Assembly: GCF_042682915.1 (NCBI RefSeq)
Contig: NZ_JBHUIW010000007.1
Span: 107,863-171,862, forward strand
Length of the DNA: 64,000 nucleotides
Direction of reading: 5' to 3'
Source: Rhodoplanes azumiensis
Lineage (GTDB): Bacteria; Pseudomonadota; Alphaproteobacteria; Rhizobiales; Xanthobacteraceae
Every line of letters starts with the position of its first letter. Position 1 is the stretch's first letter. Shown one piece after another: positions 8,818-17,356 of the stretch. Made by a program: the position numbers and the translations under genes. The notes under the pieces are model-generated. The model saw only the letters and a list, made by a program, of their open reading frames with translations, was not told where the DNA came from and made no database searches.

Positions 8818-8927
8818 GTCGCGTTTCTCCCGGGGGTTTTTCTGAAGCTGAAAGGTGCTGGTCTTGTTCTCGTTGGTGGTCGTCGTGTCGTTGGTCGTCA
8901 GATCGAGCGTCGTCCGGTCGGTGGTCG

Positions 8928-10481
8928 TCAGGTCACCGGCGCGGGGTTGAAGACGGCGAGCGCGTTGTGCAGGCCCCAGTGGTCGGACCACGGTTTCTTG
9001 CGGCCCGAGGCGACGTCGAGCAGCAGGTGGAACAGCTCCCAGCCGATCTCCTCGATGGACTTCTCGCCGGTGGCGATGCGGCCGGCGTCGATGTCGATCA
9101 GGTCGTGCCAGCGCGCCGAGAGATCCTTGCGGGTCGCCATCTTGATCACCGGCACGGCGGCGAGCCCGTAGGGTGTCCCACGCCCTGTGGTGAACACCTG
9201 GAGCGTGATGCCCGACGCGAGCTGCATGGTGCCGCAGACGAAGTCCGAGGCCGGCGTCGCCGCGAAGATCAGGCCCTTGGTCGTCGCCTTCTCGCCCGGC
9301 GCCAGCACGGCCGAGATGGCGCTGGTGCCCGACTTGGCGATCGAGCCGAGCGCCTTCTCGACGATGTTGGCGAGGCCGCCCTTCTTGTTGCCGGGCGTCG
9401 GATTGGCGCTGCGGTCGGTCTCGCCGGCGGCGAGATAGCGGTCGTACCAGTCCATCTCGCGGATCAGCGCGCGACCGATCGCCTCGGTCTTGCAGCGCGG
9501 CGTGAGCAGATGCACGGCGTCGCGCACCTCGGTCACCTCGGAGAACATCACGGTGGCGCCGGCCCGCACCAGCAGATCCGAGCAGAAGCCGACCGCCGGG
9601 TTCGCCGTGACGCCCGAGAAGGCGTCGGAGCCGCCGCACTGCATGCCGACGACGAGCTCGGAGGCCGGCACCGGCTCGCGCTTGCGGCGATTCAGCTTCT
9701 CAAGATGCCGCTCGGCCGCCTCCAGGATCGCGTCGACCATCGCGCCGAACCCGGTGAAGCGCTCGTCCTGCATGCGAACGATCGTGTCGTCGGCCGCGCC
9801 CTCGTAGGCCTCCGGCACCAGGCGCTCCGGCTGCAGCTTCTCGCAGCCCAGCGAGATGACCATGATCTCCCCGCCGAAGTTCGGGTTGAGCGCGATGTTC
9901 TGCAGCGCCCGGATCGGCACCACGGCGGCCGGCGCATTGATGGCCACGCCACAGCCGTAGAGATGGTTGAGGCCGACCACGTCGTCGACGTTCGGGTAGC
10001 GCGGCAGCAGGCGCTCCTTGATCAGCCGCACCACGTAATCGACCGTGCCGGCGACGCAGTGGACGCTCGTCGAGAGGCCGAGGATGTTGCGGGTGCCGAC
10101 CGAGCCGTCCGGATTGCGGTAGCCGTCGAACGTGTAGCCTTCGAGCGGCGGCAGATCGGGCGGCACGCGGGTGGCGAGCGGCAGCGCGTCCAGCGCGGGC
10201 GGCTGCGGGAGCTGCAGCGCGAACTCGTCGATCCAAGAGCCTTTCCGCAAAGCGCGGCCGGCGATGCCGATCACCTCGCCGTAGCGGCGCACGATGCCGC
10301 CCTGCGGAATGTCTTCGAGCGCCACCTTGTGGCCCTGCGGAACGTGATCGACCAGCGTCAGCCCGTCGTCGAACACGGTGCCGGCCGGCAGGCCGCCGGA
10401 GTTGGCGACGATCGCGACATTGTCGTCGGCATGCACCTTGATGCGGAGCGGCTTCGTCCGGGTCGCGGTGTCGGTGAGCAT
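8928..10481 (-). CDS. garD: Galactarate dehydratase (UxaA family)
   Basis: This iron-dependent enzyme dehydrates meso-galactarate to 5-dehydro-4-deoxy-D-glucarate, feeding the same aldolase as glucarate dehydratase. The 517-residue protein has an N-terminal SAF-like domain (about 10-90, with the DNVAIV and GHKVAL segments) and the large UxaA C-terminal domain with GTRNILG (about 128), LYGCGVA, VISLGCEK and MQCGGSDAFSG. Altronate dehydratase is the nearest alternative, but the context with gudD and garL, and the start NVAIVANSGGLPAGT, favour GarD. It lies between the MFS transporter and the Bug receptor gene, with 110 bases to the latter. Confidence 0.88.
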   Translation of the reverse strand: MLTDTATRTKPLRIKVHADDNVAIVANSGGLPAGTVFDDGLTLVDHVPQGHKVALEDIPQGGIVRRYGEVIGIAGRALRKGSWIDEFALQLPQPPALDALPLATRVPPDLPPLEGYTFDGYRNPDGSVGTRNILGLSTSVHCVAGTVDYVVRLIKERLLPRYPNVDDVVGLNHLYGCGVAINAPAAVVPIRALQNIALNPNFGGEIMVISLGCEKLQPERLVPEAYEGAADDTIVRMQDERFTGFGAMVDAILEAAERHLEKLNRRKREPVPASELVVGMQCGGSDAFSGVTANPAVGFCSDLLVRAGATVMFSEVTEVRDAVHLLTPRCKTEAIGRALIREMDWYDRYLAAGETDRSANPTPGNKKGGLANIVEKALGSIAKSGTSAISAVLAPGEKATTKGLIFAATPASDFVCGTMQLASGITLQVFTTGRGTPYGLAAVPVIKMATRKDLSARWHDLIDIDAGRIATGEKSIEEIGWELFHLLLDVASGRKKPWSDHWGLHNALAVFNPAPVT

Positions 10482-10551
10482 GATCGGGCTCCGTGGCGGA
10501 AGGCTTCGGATGCGATCCGGAGGCGCCGCGCGGCGCCTCCGGATCCGGGGG

Positions 10552-11913
10552 TCAGGCCGGCTGGCGGGGGACCGAGCGCGTGAGCTTCACGCGGTCGATG
10601 GTGCCGACCACGAACAGCATGCTGAGCAGCGCGACCGCGGCGCTCGCGCCGACGAAGACCAGCGCGCTGGCGAAGGAGCCGGTCGCCTGCAGGATGTAGC
10701 CGATGACGATCGGCGTCACGATGCCGGCGAGATTGCCGAAGGTGTTGAACAGCGCCCCCGAAAGACCACCGGCCTCCTTGGGCGACGTGTCGGAGACGAC
10801 GGCCCAGCCGAGCGCGCCGACGCCCTTGCCGAAGAAAGCGAGCGACATGAAGAAGACGACCAGCATGTCGGATTCGACGTAGTTGCAGGCGACCATCGCC
10901 ATCGCCATCAGCATGCCGGCGACGATCGGGGTCTTGCGGGCCGCCGACAGCGACCAGCCGGCCTTCAGGAGACGGTCGGAGACCCAGCCGCCCAGCACGC
11001 CGCCGACGAAGCCGCAGATCGCCGGCAGCGAGGCGACGAAGCCCGCCTTCAGGATCGTCATGTGCCGCTCGGTGACCAGATAGACCGGGAACCAGGTCAG
11101 GAAGAAGTAGGTCATCACGTTGATGCAGAACTGGAAGACATAGACGCCGACCAGCATGCGGGTGGACAGCAGCTCCTTCAGGCAGGCGATGGTGTCGACC
11201 TGCGGGCCCTCGATCTTCACCTTGGCGTCGAGCTCGACCAGTGCGCCACCGGCCTGGATGTAGTCGAGCTCAGCCTGGTTGACGCGCGGATGCCCCTTCG
11301 GGCCGTAGATCACCTTGCCCCAGACCAGCGCCAGCAGGATGCCGAGGCCGCCCATGAAGTAGAAGACGAACTGCCAGCCGAGCGAATGGACGATCCAGCC
11401 CATGATCGGGGCGAAGAAGGCGGTCGCGAAATACTGGGCCGAGTTGAAGATCGCCGAGGCGAAGCCGCGCTCGTTCGCCGGAAACCACGCCGAGGTGATG
11501 CGGCCGTTGCCCGGAAAGGACGGCGCCTCGGCGGCGCCGACGGCGAGCCGCAGCAGGAACAGCACCGCGACCGCGGCCCCGCCGGTGAGAAAGCCGACGG
11601 CGCCCTGGAACATCGTGAACAGCGACCAGATGGTCAGCGCGACCGCGTAGGTCGTCTTGGAGCCGAAGCGGTCGAGCAGCCAGCCGCCCGGAAGCTGCGC
11701 CAGCACATAAGACCACGCGAAGGCGGAGAAGATGTAACCCATCTGGATGGGCGACAGATCGAGCGCCTTGCGGATGTCGGGACCGGCGATCGAGATGGTG
11801 GCGCGGTCGGCGAAGTTCACCGTGGTGACGACGAACAGCATCACCAGGATCGTCCAGCGCACATTGGTGCGCTTGACCGTGTCGGCGGCCGCCGCCGTGA
11901 GGGAGAGGGTCAT
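10552..11913 (-). CDS. MFS transporter, glucarate/galactarate type (ACS family)
   Basis: This inner-membrane proton symporter of 453 residues has about twelve hydrophobic segments. The anion:cation symporter signature is seen in TTVNFADRATIS near residue 25, with the loop GGWLLDRFGSKTT between helices 2 and 3 and GGVLGGWVSDRLL in the second half. It is the first gene of the minus-strand aldarate cluster and is divergent from the GntR regulator, so uptake of hexarates is the likely role (GudP/GarP-like). The ATG at 11913 was chosen because the longer frame adds an Arg/Pro-rich segment with no homology. Only a weak CAGGCAG site precedes the start. Confidence 0.87.
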   Translation of the reverse strand: MTLSLTAAAADTVKRTNVRWTILVMLFVVTTVNFADRATISIAGPDIRKALDLSPIQMGYIFSAFAWSYVLAQLPGGWLLDRFGSKTTYAVALTIWSLFTMFQGAVGFLTGGAAVAVLFLLRLAVGAAEAPSFPGNGRITSAWFPANERGFASAIFNSAQYFATAFFAPIMGWIVHSLGWQFVFYFMGGLGILLALVWGKVIYGPKGHPRVNQAELDYIQAGGALVELDAKVKIEGPQVDTIACLKELLSTRMLVGVYVFQFCINVMTYFFLTWFPVYLVTERHMTILKAGFVASLPAICGFVGGVLGGWVSDRLLKAGWSLSAARKTPIVAGMLMAMAMVACNYVESDMLVVFFMSLAFFGKGVGALGWAVVSDTSPKEAGGLSGALFNTFGNLAGIVTPIVIGYILQATGSFASALVFVGASAAVALLSMLFVVGTIDRVKLTRSVPRQPA

Positions 11914-12020
11914 CGGACTGCCTGCATACGCTACGCCGCGAGCGGGCCGAACCGGGCCCACCTGGCCGTTGCGGTCGGAAGGGGCCCGAAACGATCGGGC
12001 CGACGAATCCTCATCTGTCG

Positions 12021-12031
12021 TCGTATGACTT
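12021..12031. promoter_or_regulatory. Candidate GntR/FadR-type operator
   Basis: TCGTATGACTT matches the FadR-subfamily consensus TNGTNNNACNA at all but the last fixed base. A second, weaker CGTATGATGA lies at 12150-12159. Both are in the 284-base divergent region between the transporter (11913) and the GntR regulator (12198). This fits local control of the aldarate operon and autoregulation. It is inference from the motif only. Confidence 0.4.
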
Positions 12032-12197
12032 TTGGCGGCGACGGGAGGGCGGCATCAGAAGTGCCGGAATGCGGATGCTGCCTCAATCCGAAATAATACT
12101 GAATTTCCGCGTTCAGCAGAAGAGGCGGCTTGCGATCTTTTTCATAAGACGTATGATGACTAGGCCTCGTCACGCCGCCCAGCATCCGAGTCGCCCC

Positions 12198-12992
12198 ATG
12201 TCCGCCATCGACTCCGCCCCATCCCGCGACACGCCCGCCCTGACGGTCGAACGGGCGCGCCGGCCGAACCTCGCCGAGACGGTGGTGCGCACGCTGGGCG
12301 AGCGCATCCGCGGCGGTGTCTATCGGGCCGGCGGCAAGCTGCCCACCGAGCCGGAGCTGATGGCGGAGCTTCGCGTCAGCCGCACCGTGGTGCGCGAGGC
12401 GATGTCGCGCCTGCAGGCGAGCGGCCTCGTCGCCACGCGGCACGGCGTCGGCACCTTCGTGTGCGAGAGCCCGGCCGAACCGGTGCAGATCGGTACCGTC
12501 GTCACGGTGCAGGACGTGCTCGCCATGCTGGAGCTGCGCATCAGCCTGGAGACCGAGGCGGCGGCGCTCGCGGCGCGCCGACGCAGCGACGAGCACCTCG
12601 CCGAGATGCAGCGCGCCGTCGAGGCCTTCGAGGCCGAAATCGGTGCCGGCCGCAATGGCGTCGACCCCGACTTCCGCTTCCACATGCAGATCGCCCTCGC
12701 CACCGGCAACCGCTTCTTCGAGACGATCTTCCGCCAGCTCGGCACGGCGACGATCCCGCGCACCCGGATCGACACCTCGACGCTCGCGGCCGAGACGACC
12801 GAGTCCTACCTGTCGCGCACCAATCGCGAGCACGAGGCGATCCTCGACGCGATCCGCCGGCGCGACGCCGAATCGGCCCGCGCCGGCATGCGCATGCATC
12901 TCGCCAACAGCCGCGAGCGGGTGCGCCGGGCGAGCGAGACGGCGGCGGAGCGGGCGCCGGACACCGGCAGCCCGTCGGGCGAGGCGCGCTGA
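12198..12992 (+). CDS. GntR-family transcriptional regulator, FadR subfamily
   Basis: This DNA-binding regulator of 264 residues has an N-terminal winged helix (about 20-85, with KLPTEPELMAELRVSRTVVREA and GLVATRHGVGTFV) and a C-terminal FCD ligand domain. The helical FCD core shows the expected acidic and histidine ligands (DPDFRFHMQIA, NREHEAILDAI, MRMHL). It is divergent from the aldarate operon and probably represses it until a hexarate or pathway intermediate binds. The ATG at 12198 begins right before the regular domain; an upstream ATG at 12069 would add a basic stretch that overlaps the probable operator region. Confidence 0.87.
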   Translation: MSAIDSAPSRDTPALTVERARRPNLAETVVRTLGERIRGGVYRAGGKLPTEPELMAELRVSRTVVREAMSRLQASGLVATRHGVGTFVCESPAEPVQIGTVVTVQDVLAMLELRISLETEAAALAARRRSDEHLAEMQRAVEAFEAEIGAGRNGVDPDFRFHMQIALATGNRFFETIFRQLGTATIPRTRIDTSTLAAETTESYLSRTNREHEAILDAIRRRDAESARAGMRMHLANSRERVRRASETAAERAPDTGSPSGEAR

Positions 12993-13136
12993 CGCGCCTG
13001 CCGCACCTGACGCGGCGTCCGCTGAGCCGACCAACCCTCCGCCCGTTCCCGTGCGAGCGGGACTTCAGGGTCGCTGGGCCGCGCCGCCCGTGGATCCCCG
13101 CTTTCGTGGCGATGGGCGGGCTCTCGTGCCGGCCCG

Positions 13137-15275
13137 CTACGGCCCCTGCCCCACCAATGCGAACCACTCGTCCTCGGTCAGCACCGTAACGCCGGCGTCG
13201 CGGGCTTTCGACAGCTTCGAGCCGGCGCCTGGGCCGGCGACCAGGAAGTCGGTCTTCTTCGATACCGAGCCCGCCACCTTGGCGCCGAGCCGCTCGGCCA
13301 TCGCCTTCGCCTCGTCGCGCGTCATCGTCTCCAGCGTGCCGGTGAACACCACGGTCTTGCCGGCGACCGGCGTCGTGGTCTGCGGCTTCTCCGCGTCGAC
13401 GATTTTCGAAAGCTCGGCGACGAGATTTTCGACGACACGCTCGTTATGAGCTTCGCCGAAATACTTCGCCACCGCGTCGACGACGGCGTCGCCGATCTGG
13501 TCGACGGCGTCCATCTCGGCCCGCGCCTCCGCGTCGCCCGCCGCGATCCGCTTCGCCGCGGCGAAGAAGGCGTCCCACGAGCCGTAGGCGCGGGCGAGCT
13601 GGCGCGCCGTGGTCTCGCCGACATGGCGGATGCCGAGCGCGTAGATCAGCCGGTCGAGCGCGATGGTGCGGCGCGCCTCGATCGCGTCGAACAGGTTCTT
13701 CACCGAGGTGGCGCCGAAGCCCTCCTTGTCCTTCAGCTTCTTGAAGTTCGCCGCATCGCGCCGCGCCAGCGTGAAGATGGCGGCCGGCTCGGTCACCGGC
13801 AGATCCGGATCCTCGAAGAAGAAGGCGATCTGCTTCTCGCCGAGCCCCTCGATGTCGAAGGCGCGGCGCGACACGAAGTGCCTCAGATGCTCGATCTTCT
13901 GATACGGACAGGCGAACTCGCCGGTGCAGCGGGCGATCGCGCCCTCTTCTCCGCTCGCCGTCGTCTCGCGCACCAGCGGCGTCTTCAGGTCGCAGCGGCA
14001 GACGGTCGGGAACTGATAAGCTTGCGGCCCGCGCGGCCGTTCCTCGACGACCCGCACCACCTGCGGAATCACGTCGCCGGCGCGCTGGATCTCGACCGTG
14101 TCGCCGATCCGCACGCCGAGCCGGGCGATCTCGTCGGCGTTGTGGAGCGTGGCGTTCTGCACGACGACGCCACCGACCGTCACGGGCTCGAGCTTCGCGA
14201 CCGGCGTGTGCGCGCCGGTGCGGCCGACCTGGATCTCGATGTCGTGCAGGAGCGTCGTCGCGCGCTCGGCCGGGAACTTGTGCGCGATCGCCCAGCGGGG
14301 GCTACGCGACACGAAGCCGAGTCGCTCCTGATAATCGAGCCGGTCGACCTTGTAGACGACGCCGTCGATGTCGTAGTCGAGCGTCGCCCGGTTCAGCCCG
14401 ATCTCGCGATGGAAGGCGATCAGCGCCTCGGCCGAAGAGCAGCGCCGCGTCAGCGGATTGGTCTTGAACCCGCAGTGCTCGAACCACGTGATCATGCCGG
14501 ACTGGCTGTCGGCCGGCAGGGTGCTCATCTCGCCCCACGCATAGGCGAAGAAGCCGAGCGGCCGCGACGCCGTGACGCCCGGATCCTTCTGGCGCAACGA
14601 GCCCGCGGCCGAGTTGCGCGGATTGGCGAAGACCTGCCCGCCCGCCGCCTTCTGCCGCGCGTTGAGCGCCAGGAACGCCGCCTTGGTCATGTAGACCTCG
14701 CCGCGCACCTCGCAGACCGGCGGCACGCCGCGCGCCTTCAACACCTGCGGAACGTCCTTCACGGTGCGGATGTTGGCCGTCACGTCCTCGCCTTCGAAGC
14801 CGTCGCCGCGGGTCGCCGCCGAGACGAGGCGGCCGTTCTCGTAGCGCAGCGACATCGACAGCCCGTCGATCTTCGGCTCGGCGCTGAAGGCGACGGGCGC
14901 GTCGTCGGCGAGCCGCAGGAAGCGCCGCACGCGCGCGACGAACTCTTCCACCTCCGCGTCCGCGAAGGCGTTGTCGAGGGAGAGCATCGGCACCGCGTGG
15001 CGCACCTTGGCGAAGCCGCGCGAGGGCGCCGCGCCCACTTTTCGGGAGGGCGAGTCGGCGCGGATCAGCTCCGGAAAGCGCGCCTCGATGGCGGCGTTGC
15101 GGCGGCGCAGCGCGTCGTAGTCCGCATCCGAGACGCTCGGCGCGTCCTCCTGATAATAGCGCGCATCGTGCGCCGCGATCTCCTCCGCCAGCCGCGCGAG
15201 CTCGGCCGCAGCCTCCTCGGGGGTGAGGGAGTCGACAGAACGGCCGGCGTCTGTGCGAGAGGAGGTTTTGGCCAC
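13137..15275 (-). CDS. ligA: NAD-dependent DNA ligase
   Basis: This cytoplasmic enzyme seals DNA nicks using NAD. The 712-residue length and domain order are standard: Ia domain, adenylation domain with the AMP-accepting lysine K135 in EPKIDGLSM, OB fold, a zinc finger with cysteines between about 425 and 460 (CRCDLK ... CTGEFACPYQK), helix-hairpin-helix repeats and a C-terminal BRCT domain from about 635. The frame begins with GTG at 15275, followed by AKTSSRTDAG. It closes the distal dcw gene string, as in many Rhizobiales. The gap to recN is occupied by a palindromic repeat. Confidence 0.95.
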   Translation of the reverse strand: MAKTSSRTDAGRSVDSLTPEEAAAELARLAEEIAAHDARYYQEDAPSVSDADYDALRRRNAAIEARFPELIRADSPSRKVGAAPSRGFAKVRHAVPMLSLDNAFADAEVEEFVARVRRFLRLADDAPVAFSAEPKIDGLSMSLRYENGRLVSAATRGDGFEGEDVTANIRTVKDVPQVLKARGVPPVCEVRGEVYMTKAAFLALNARQKAAGGQVFANPRNSAAGSLRQKDPGVTASRPLGFFAYAWGEMSTLPADSQSGMITWFEHCGFKTNPLTRRCSSAEALIAFHREIGLNRATLDYDIDGVVYKVDRLDYQERLGFVSRSPRWAIAHKFPAERATTLLHDIEIQVGRTGAHTPVAKLEPVTVGGVVVQNATLHNADEIARLGVRIGDTVEIQRAGDVIPQVVRVVEERPRGPQAYQFPTVCRCDLKTPLVRETTASGEEGAIARCTGEFACPYQKIEHLRHFVSRRAFDIEGLGEKQIAFFFEDPDLPVTEPAAIFTLARRDAANFKKLKDKEGFGATSVKNLFDAIEARRTIALDRLIYALGIRHVGETTARQLARAYGSWDAFFAAAKRIAAGDAEARAEMDAVDQIGDAVVDAVAKYFGEAHNERVVENLVAELSKIVDAEKPQTTTPVAGKTVVFTGTLETMTRDEAKAMAERLGAKVAGSVSKKTDFLVAGPGAGSKLSKARDAGVTVLTEDEWFALVGQGP

Positions 15276-15288
15276 GGATACTCGACCT

Positions 15289-15374
15289 CGTCATGGCCGG
15301 GCTCGTCCCGTCCATCCACGTCTTCGTCGCGGCGGACTCTAACGGCGTGGATGCCCGGCACAAGGCCGGGCATG
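15289..15374. repeat. Intergenic palindromic repeat, type B
   Basis: The element starts TCATGGCCGGGC and ends GCCCGGCATGA in inverted order, with inner inverted arms CCATCCACGTC and GGCGTGGATG. From memory, the same layout is common between genes of Rhizobiales. It separates recN from ligA. Only one copy is seen in this window. Confidence 0.6.
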
Positions 15375-15420
15375 ACGGCGCTGCTGCGAAGCCGCGCGGC
15401 GCAACCGGACGGCCGCACCC

Positions 15421-17091
15421 CTACCCGCCCGCCGCCTTCAACAGCCGCTCTGCCGCAGCGCGGGCTTCCATGGTGATCTCGGCGCCGGAGAGCATGCGGG
15501 CGATTTCTTCGCGCCGGGTGCCGTCGTCGAGCACCGCGACCCGGGTCGCGACGCGCTTGCCGCGGTCGAGCGCGCCCTTGCTGATCAGGACGTGGCGGTC
15601 GGCACGCGCCGCCACCTGGGGGGCGTGCGTCACCGCCATCACCTGCACCTTGCGGCCGAGGCGGGCGAGCCGCACGCCGATGGCGTCGGCCACCGCCCCG
15701 CCCACCGCCGTGTCGATCTCGTCGAACACCAAAGTCGGGGCCGAGCCGCGGTCGGCGATCACCACCTTCAGCGCGAGGAGAAACCGCGACAGCTCGCCGC
15801 CCGAGGCGATCTTCATCAGCGGGCCGGGCGCCGTGCCCGGATTGGTCTGCACCTGGAACTCGACGTGGTCGAGCCCGTGCGGGCCGGCGCGCTCCGGCTC
15901 GGCGACGATCGCCGTCGTGAAGCGCGCCCGCTCGAGCTTCAGGGGCTTGAGCTCGCCGGCGACCGCCTTGTCGAGCGCCTCGCCGGCGCGCTTGCGCTTG
16001 TCCGAGAGGGCCGCCGCGGCACGGTCGAACGCCGCGGCCGCGGCCGCGGCCGTGCGCTCCAGCGCCGCGAGCGTTTCCGCCCCGGCGTCGATCAGGGCGA
16101 GGTCGGCCTCGTAGCGCTCGGCCAGCGCCGCCAGCGCGTCGACCGCGACGTTGTACTTGCGGCCCGCTGCGCGTAGCGCGAACAGCCGCTCCTCGATGCG
16201 CTCCAACATGTTCGCGTCGAAGGCGCCGGCGGCCAGCGCCGCCTCGAGATGGGCGCGCGCCTCGTCGAGCGCGGTCAGCGCCGCATCGATCGCCGCGATC
16301 GCCGGCGCGACATAGCCGCCCGCCGTGCCGCGCCGCTCCAGCCGCCGCACCGCGGCGGCGAGTGCCGGACCGGGCGACTGCGGCCCGGCGACGACGGCGA
16401 GGGCGTCGCGCAGATCGTCGGCGGCCTTCTCGGCTTGCATCATCTGGGCGCGCCGCTCCGCCAGCGTCGTCTCCTCGCCGGGCTCCGGGGCGAGCCGGCG
16501 CAGCTCCTCGACGGCGTGGCGCAGCCAGTCGGCCTCGCGCTGCGCCCGCGCGACCGCGGCGCGCTGCGTCGCCAGCGCCTCGGCCGCCTCGCGCCGCGCC
16601 GTCCACAGGCGCGCGACCGCGGCGGCGTCGCCCTCCAGCCCCGCATAGGCGTCGAGCAGATCGCGATGGCTCGCCGGATCGACGAGGGCGCGGGCGTCGT
16701 GCTGGCCGTGGATCTCGACGAGGCGCTCGCCGAGGCTCTGCAGCACCTTCACGGAGACCGGCTGGTCGTTGACGAAGGCGCGAGTGCGGCCGTCGGCGAG
16801 CTGCACGCGGCGCAGCAGGAGCTGATCCTCGACCGCGATGTCGTTGTCGCGCAGGAGCTCGTTGACCGGATGCGTCGCGCCCGGCTCGAACACGGCCGTC
16901 ACCTGGCCCTGCTCGGCGCCGCTGCGCACCAGGCCGGCGTCGCCGCGCGCCCCGAGTGCCAGCGCGAAGGCATCGAGCAGGATCGATTTTCCGGCGCCGG
17001 TCTCGCCGGTCAGCACGGCGAGGCCCGGCCCGAAATCGAGGTCGAGCCGGTCGATGAGGACGATGTCGCGGATCGAAAGGCGGGCCAGCAT
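15421..17091 (-). CDS. recN: DNA repair protein RecN
   Basis: This SMC-like ATPase acts in recombinational double-strand break repair. The 556-residue protein has Walker A GETGAGKS at residues 29-36, a long central coiled-coil stretch rich in Ala, Arg and Glu (about 150-370), the ABC signature ASGGELSRFLLALK near 425 and Walker B LVFDEIDTAVGG near 452. The order bamD-recN-ligA after lpxC is the usual alphaproteobacterial arrangement. I see no LexA-type box upstream; the gap to bamD is filled with a palindromic repeat. Confidence 0.94.
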   Translation of the reverse strand: MLARLSIRDIVLIDRLDLDFGPGLAVLTGETGAGKSILLDAFALALGARGDAGLVRSGAEQGQVTAVFEPGATHPVNELLRDNDIAVEDQLLLRRVQLADGRTRAFVNDQPVSVKVLQSLGERLVEIHGQHDARALVDPASHRDLLDAYAGLEGDAAAVARLWTARREAAEALATQRAAVARAQREADWLRHAVEELRRLAPEPGEETTLAERRAQMMQAEKAADDLRDALAVVAGPQSPGPALAAAVRRLERRGTAGGYVAPAIAAIDAALTALDEARAHLEAALAAGAFDANMLERIEERLFALRAAGRKYNVAVDALAALAERYEADLALIDAGAETLAALERTAAAAAAAFDRAAAALSDKRKRAGEALDKAVAGELKPLKLERARFTTAIVAEPERAGPHGLDHVEFQVQTNPGTAPGPLMKIASGGELSRFLLALKVVIADRGSAPTLVFDEIDTAVGGAVADAIGVRLARLGRKVQVMAVTHAPQVAARADRHVLISKGALDRGKRVATRVAVLDDGTRREEIARMLSGAEITMEARAAAERLLKAAGG

Positions 17092-17128
17092 GGGTTGTCC
17101 TATCGCCGCCGCTCCCCGAGACGCGAAC

Positions 17129-17251
17129 CGTCATCCTGAGGTGCCCGGCGAAGCCGGGCCTCGAAGGATGGCGGCCGCTGTCCGGGCCGTCGCCCGTCGA
17201 GGGCGGCGTGTCTGCGCTTCGCGCCGCCACACGGCCACCTCGGGGTGACGG
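17129..17251. repeat. Intergenic palindromic repeat, type C
   Basis: The outer ends CGTCATCCTGAGGTG and CACCTCGGGGTGACGG are imperfect inverted repeats. Inner arms (CCCGGCGAAGCCGGGCC and GGCGGCGTGTCTGCGC/GCGCCGCCACACGGCC) form further hairpins. It sits between bamD and recN. This CCTGAGGTGCCCGGC type is, from memory, a widespread Rhizobiales intergenic element. One copy is seen in this window. Confidence 0.6.
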
Positions 17252-17356
17252 GGAGAGTACGGTTCTTGGCCGTCCTACAGGAACGCGAACGGCCGGGACA
17301 AGCCCGGCCGTCGCAAATCTCGTCGAATCGCTCGGCCTCGCCGCGCGGCGCCCGCG

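Noticed and set aside
8818..8927. GTCGTC-rich stretch between garD and the Bug gene as a regulatory repeat
   Set aside because: Irregular low-complexity sequence without constant spacing.
7831..10481. A complete TctABC transporter around the Bug gene
   Set aside because: Neither neighbour is TctA or TctB; flanking genes are dehydratases and an MFS transporter.
6325..10583. Very long plus-strand frames opposite the aldarate genes
   Set aside because: They mirror gudD, the Bug gene and garD codon bias and contain His/Arg/Asp-rich sequence with no domain.
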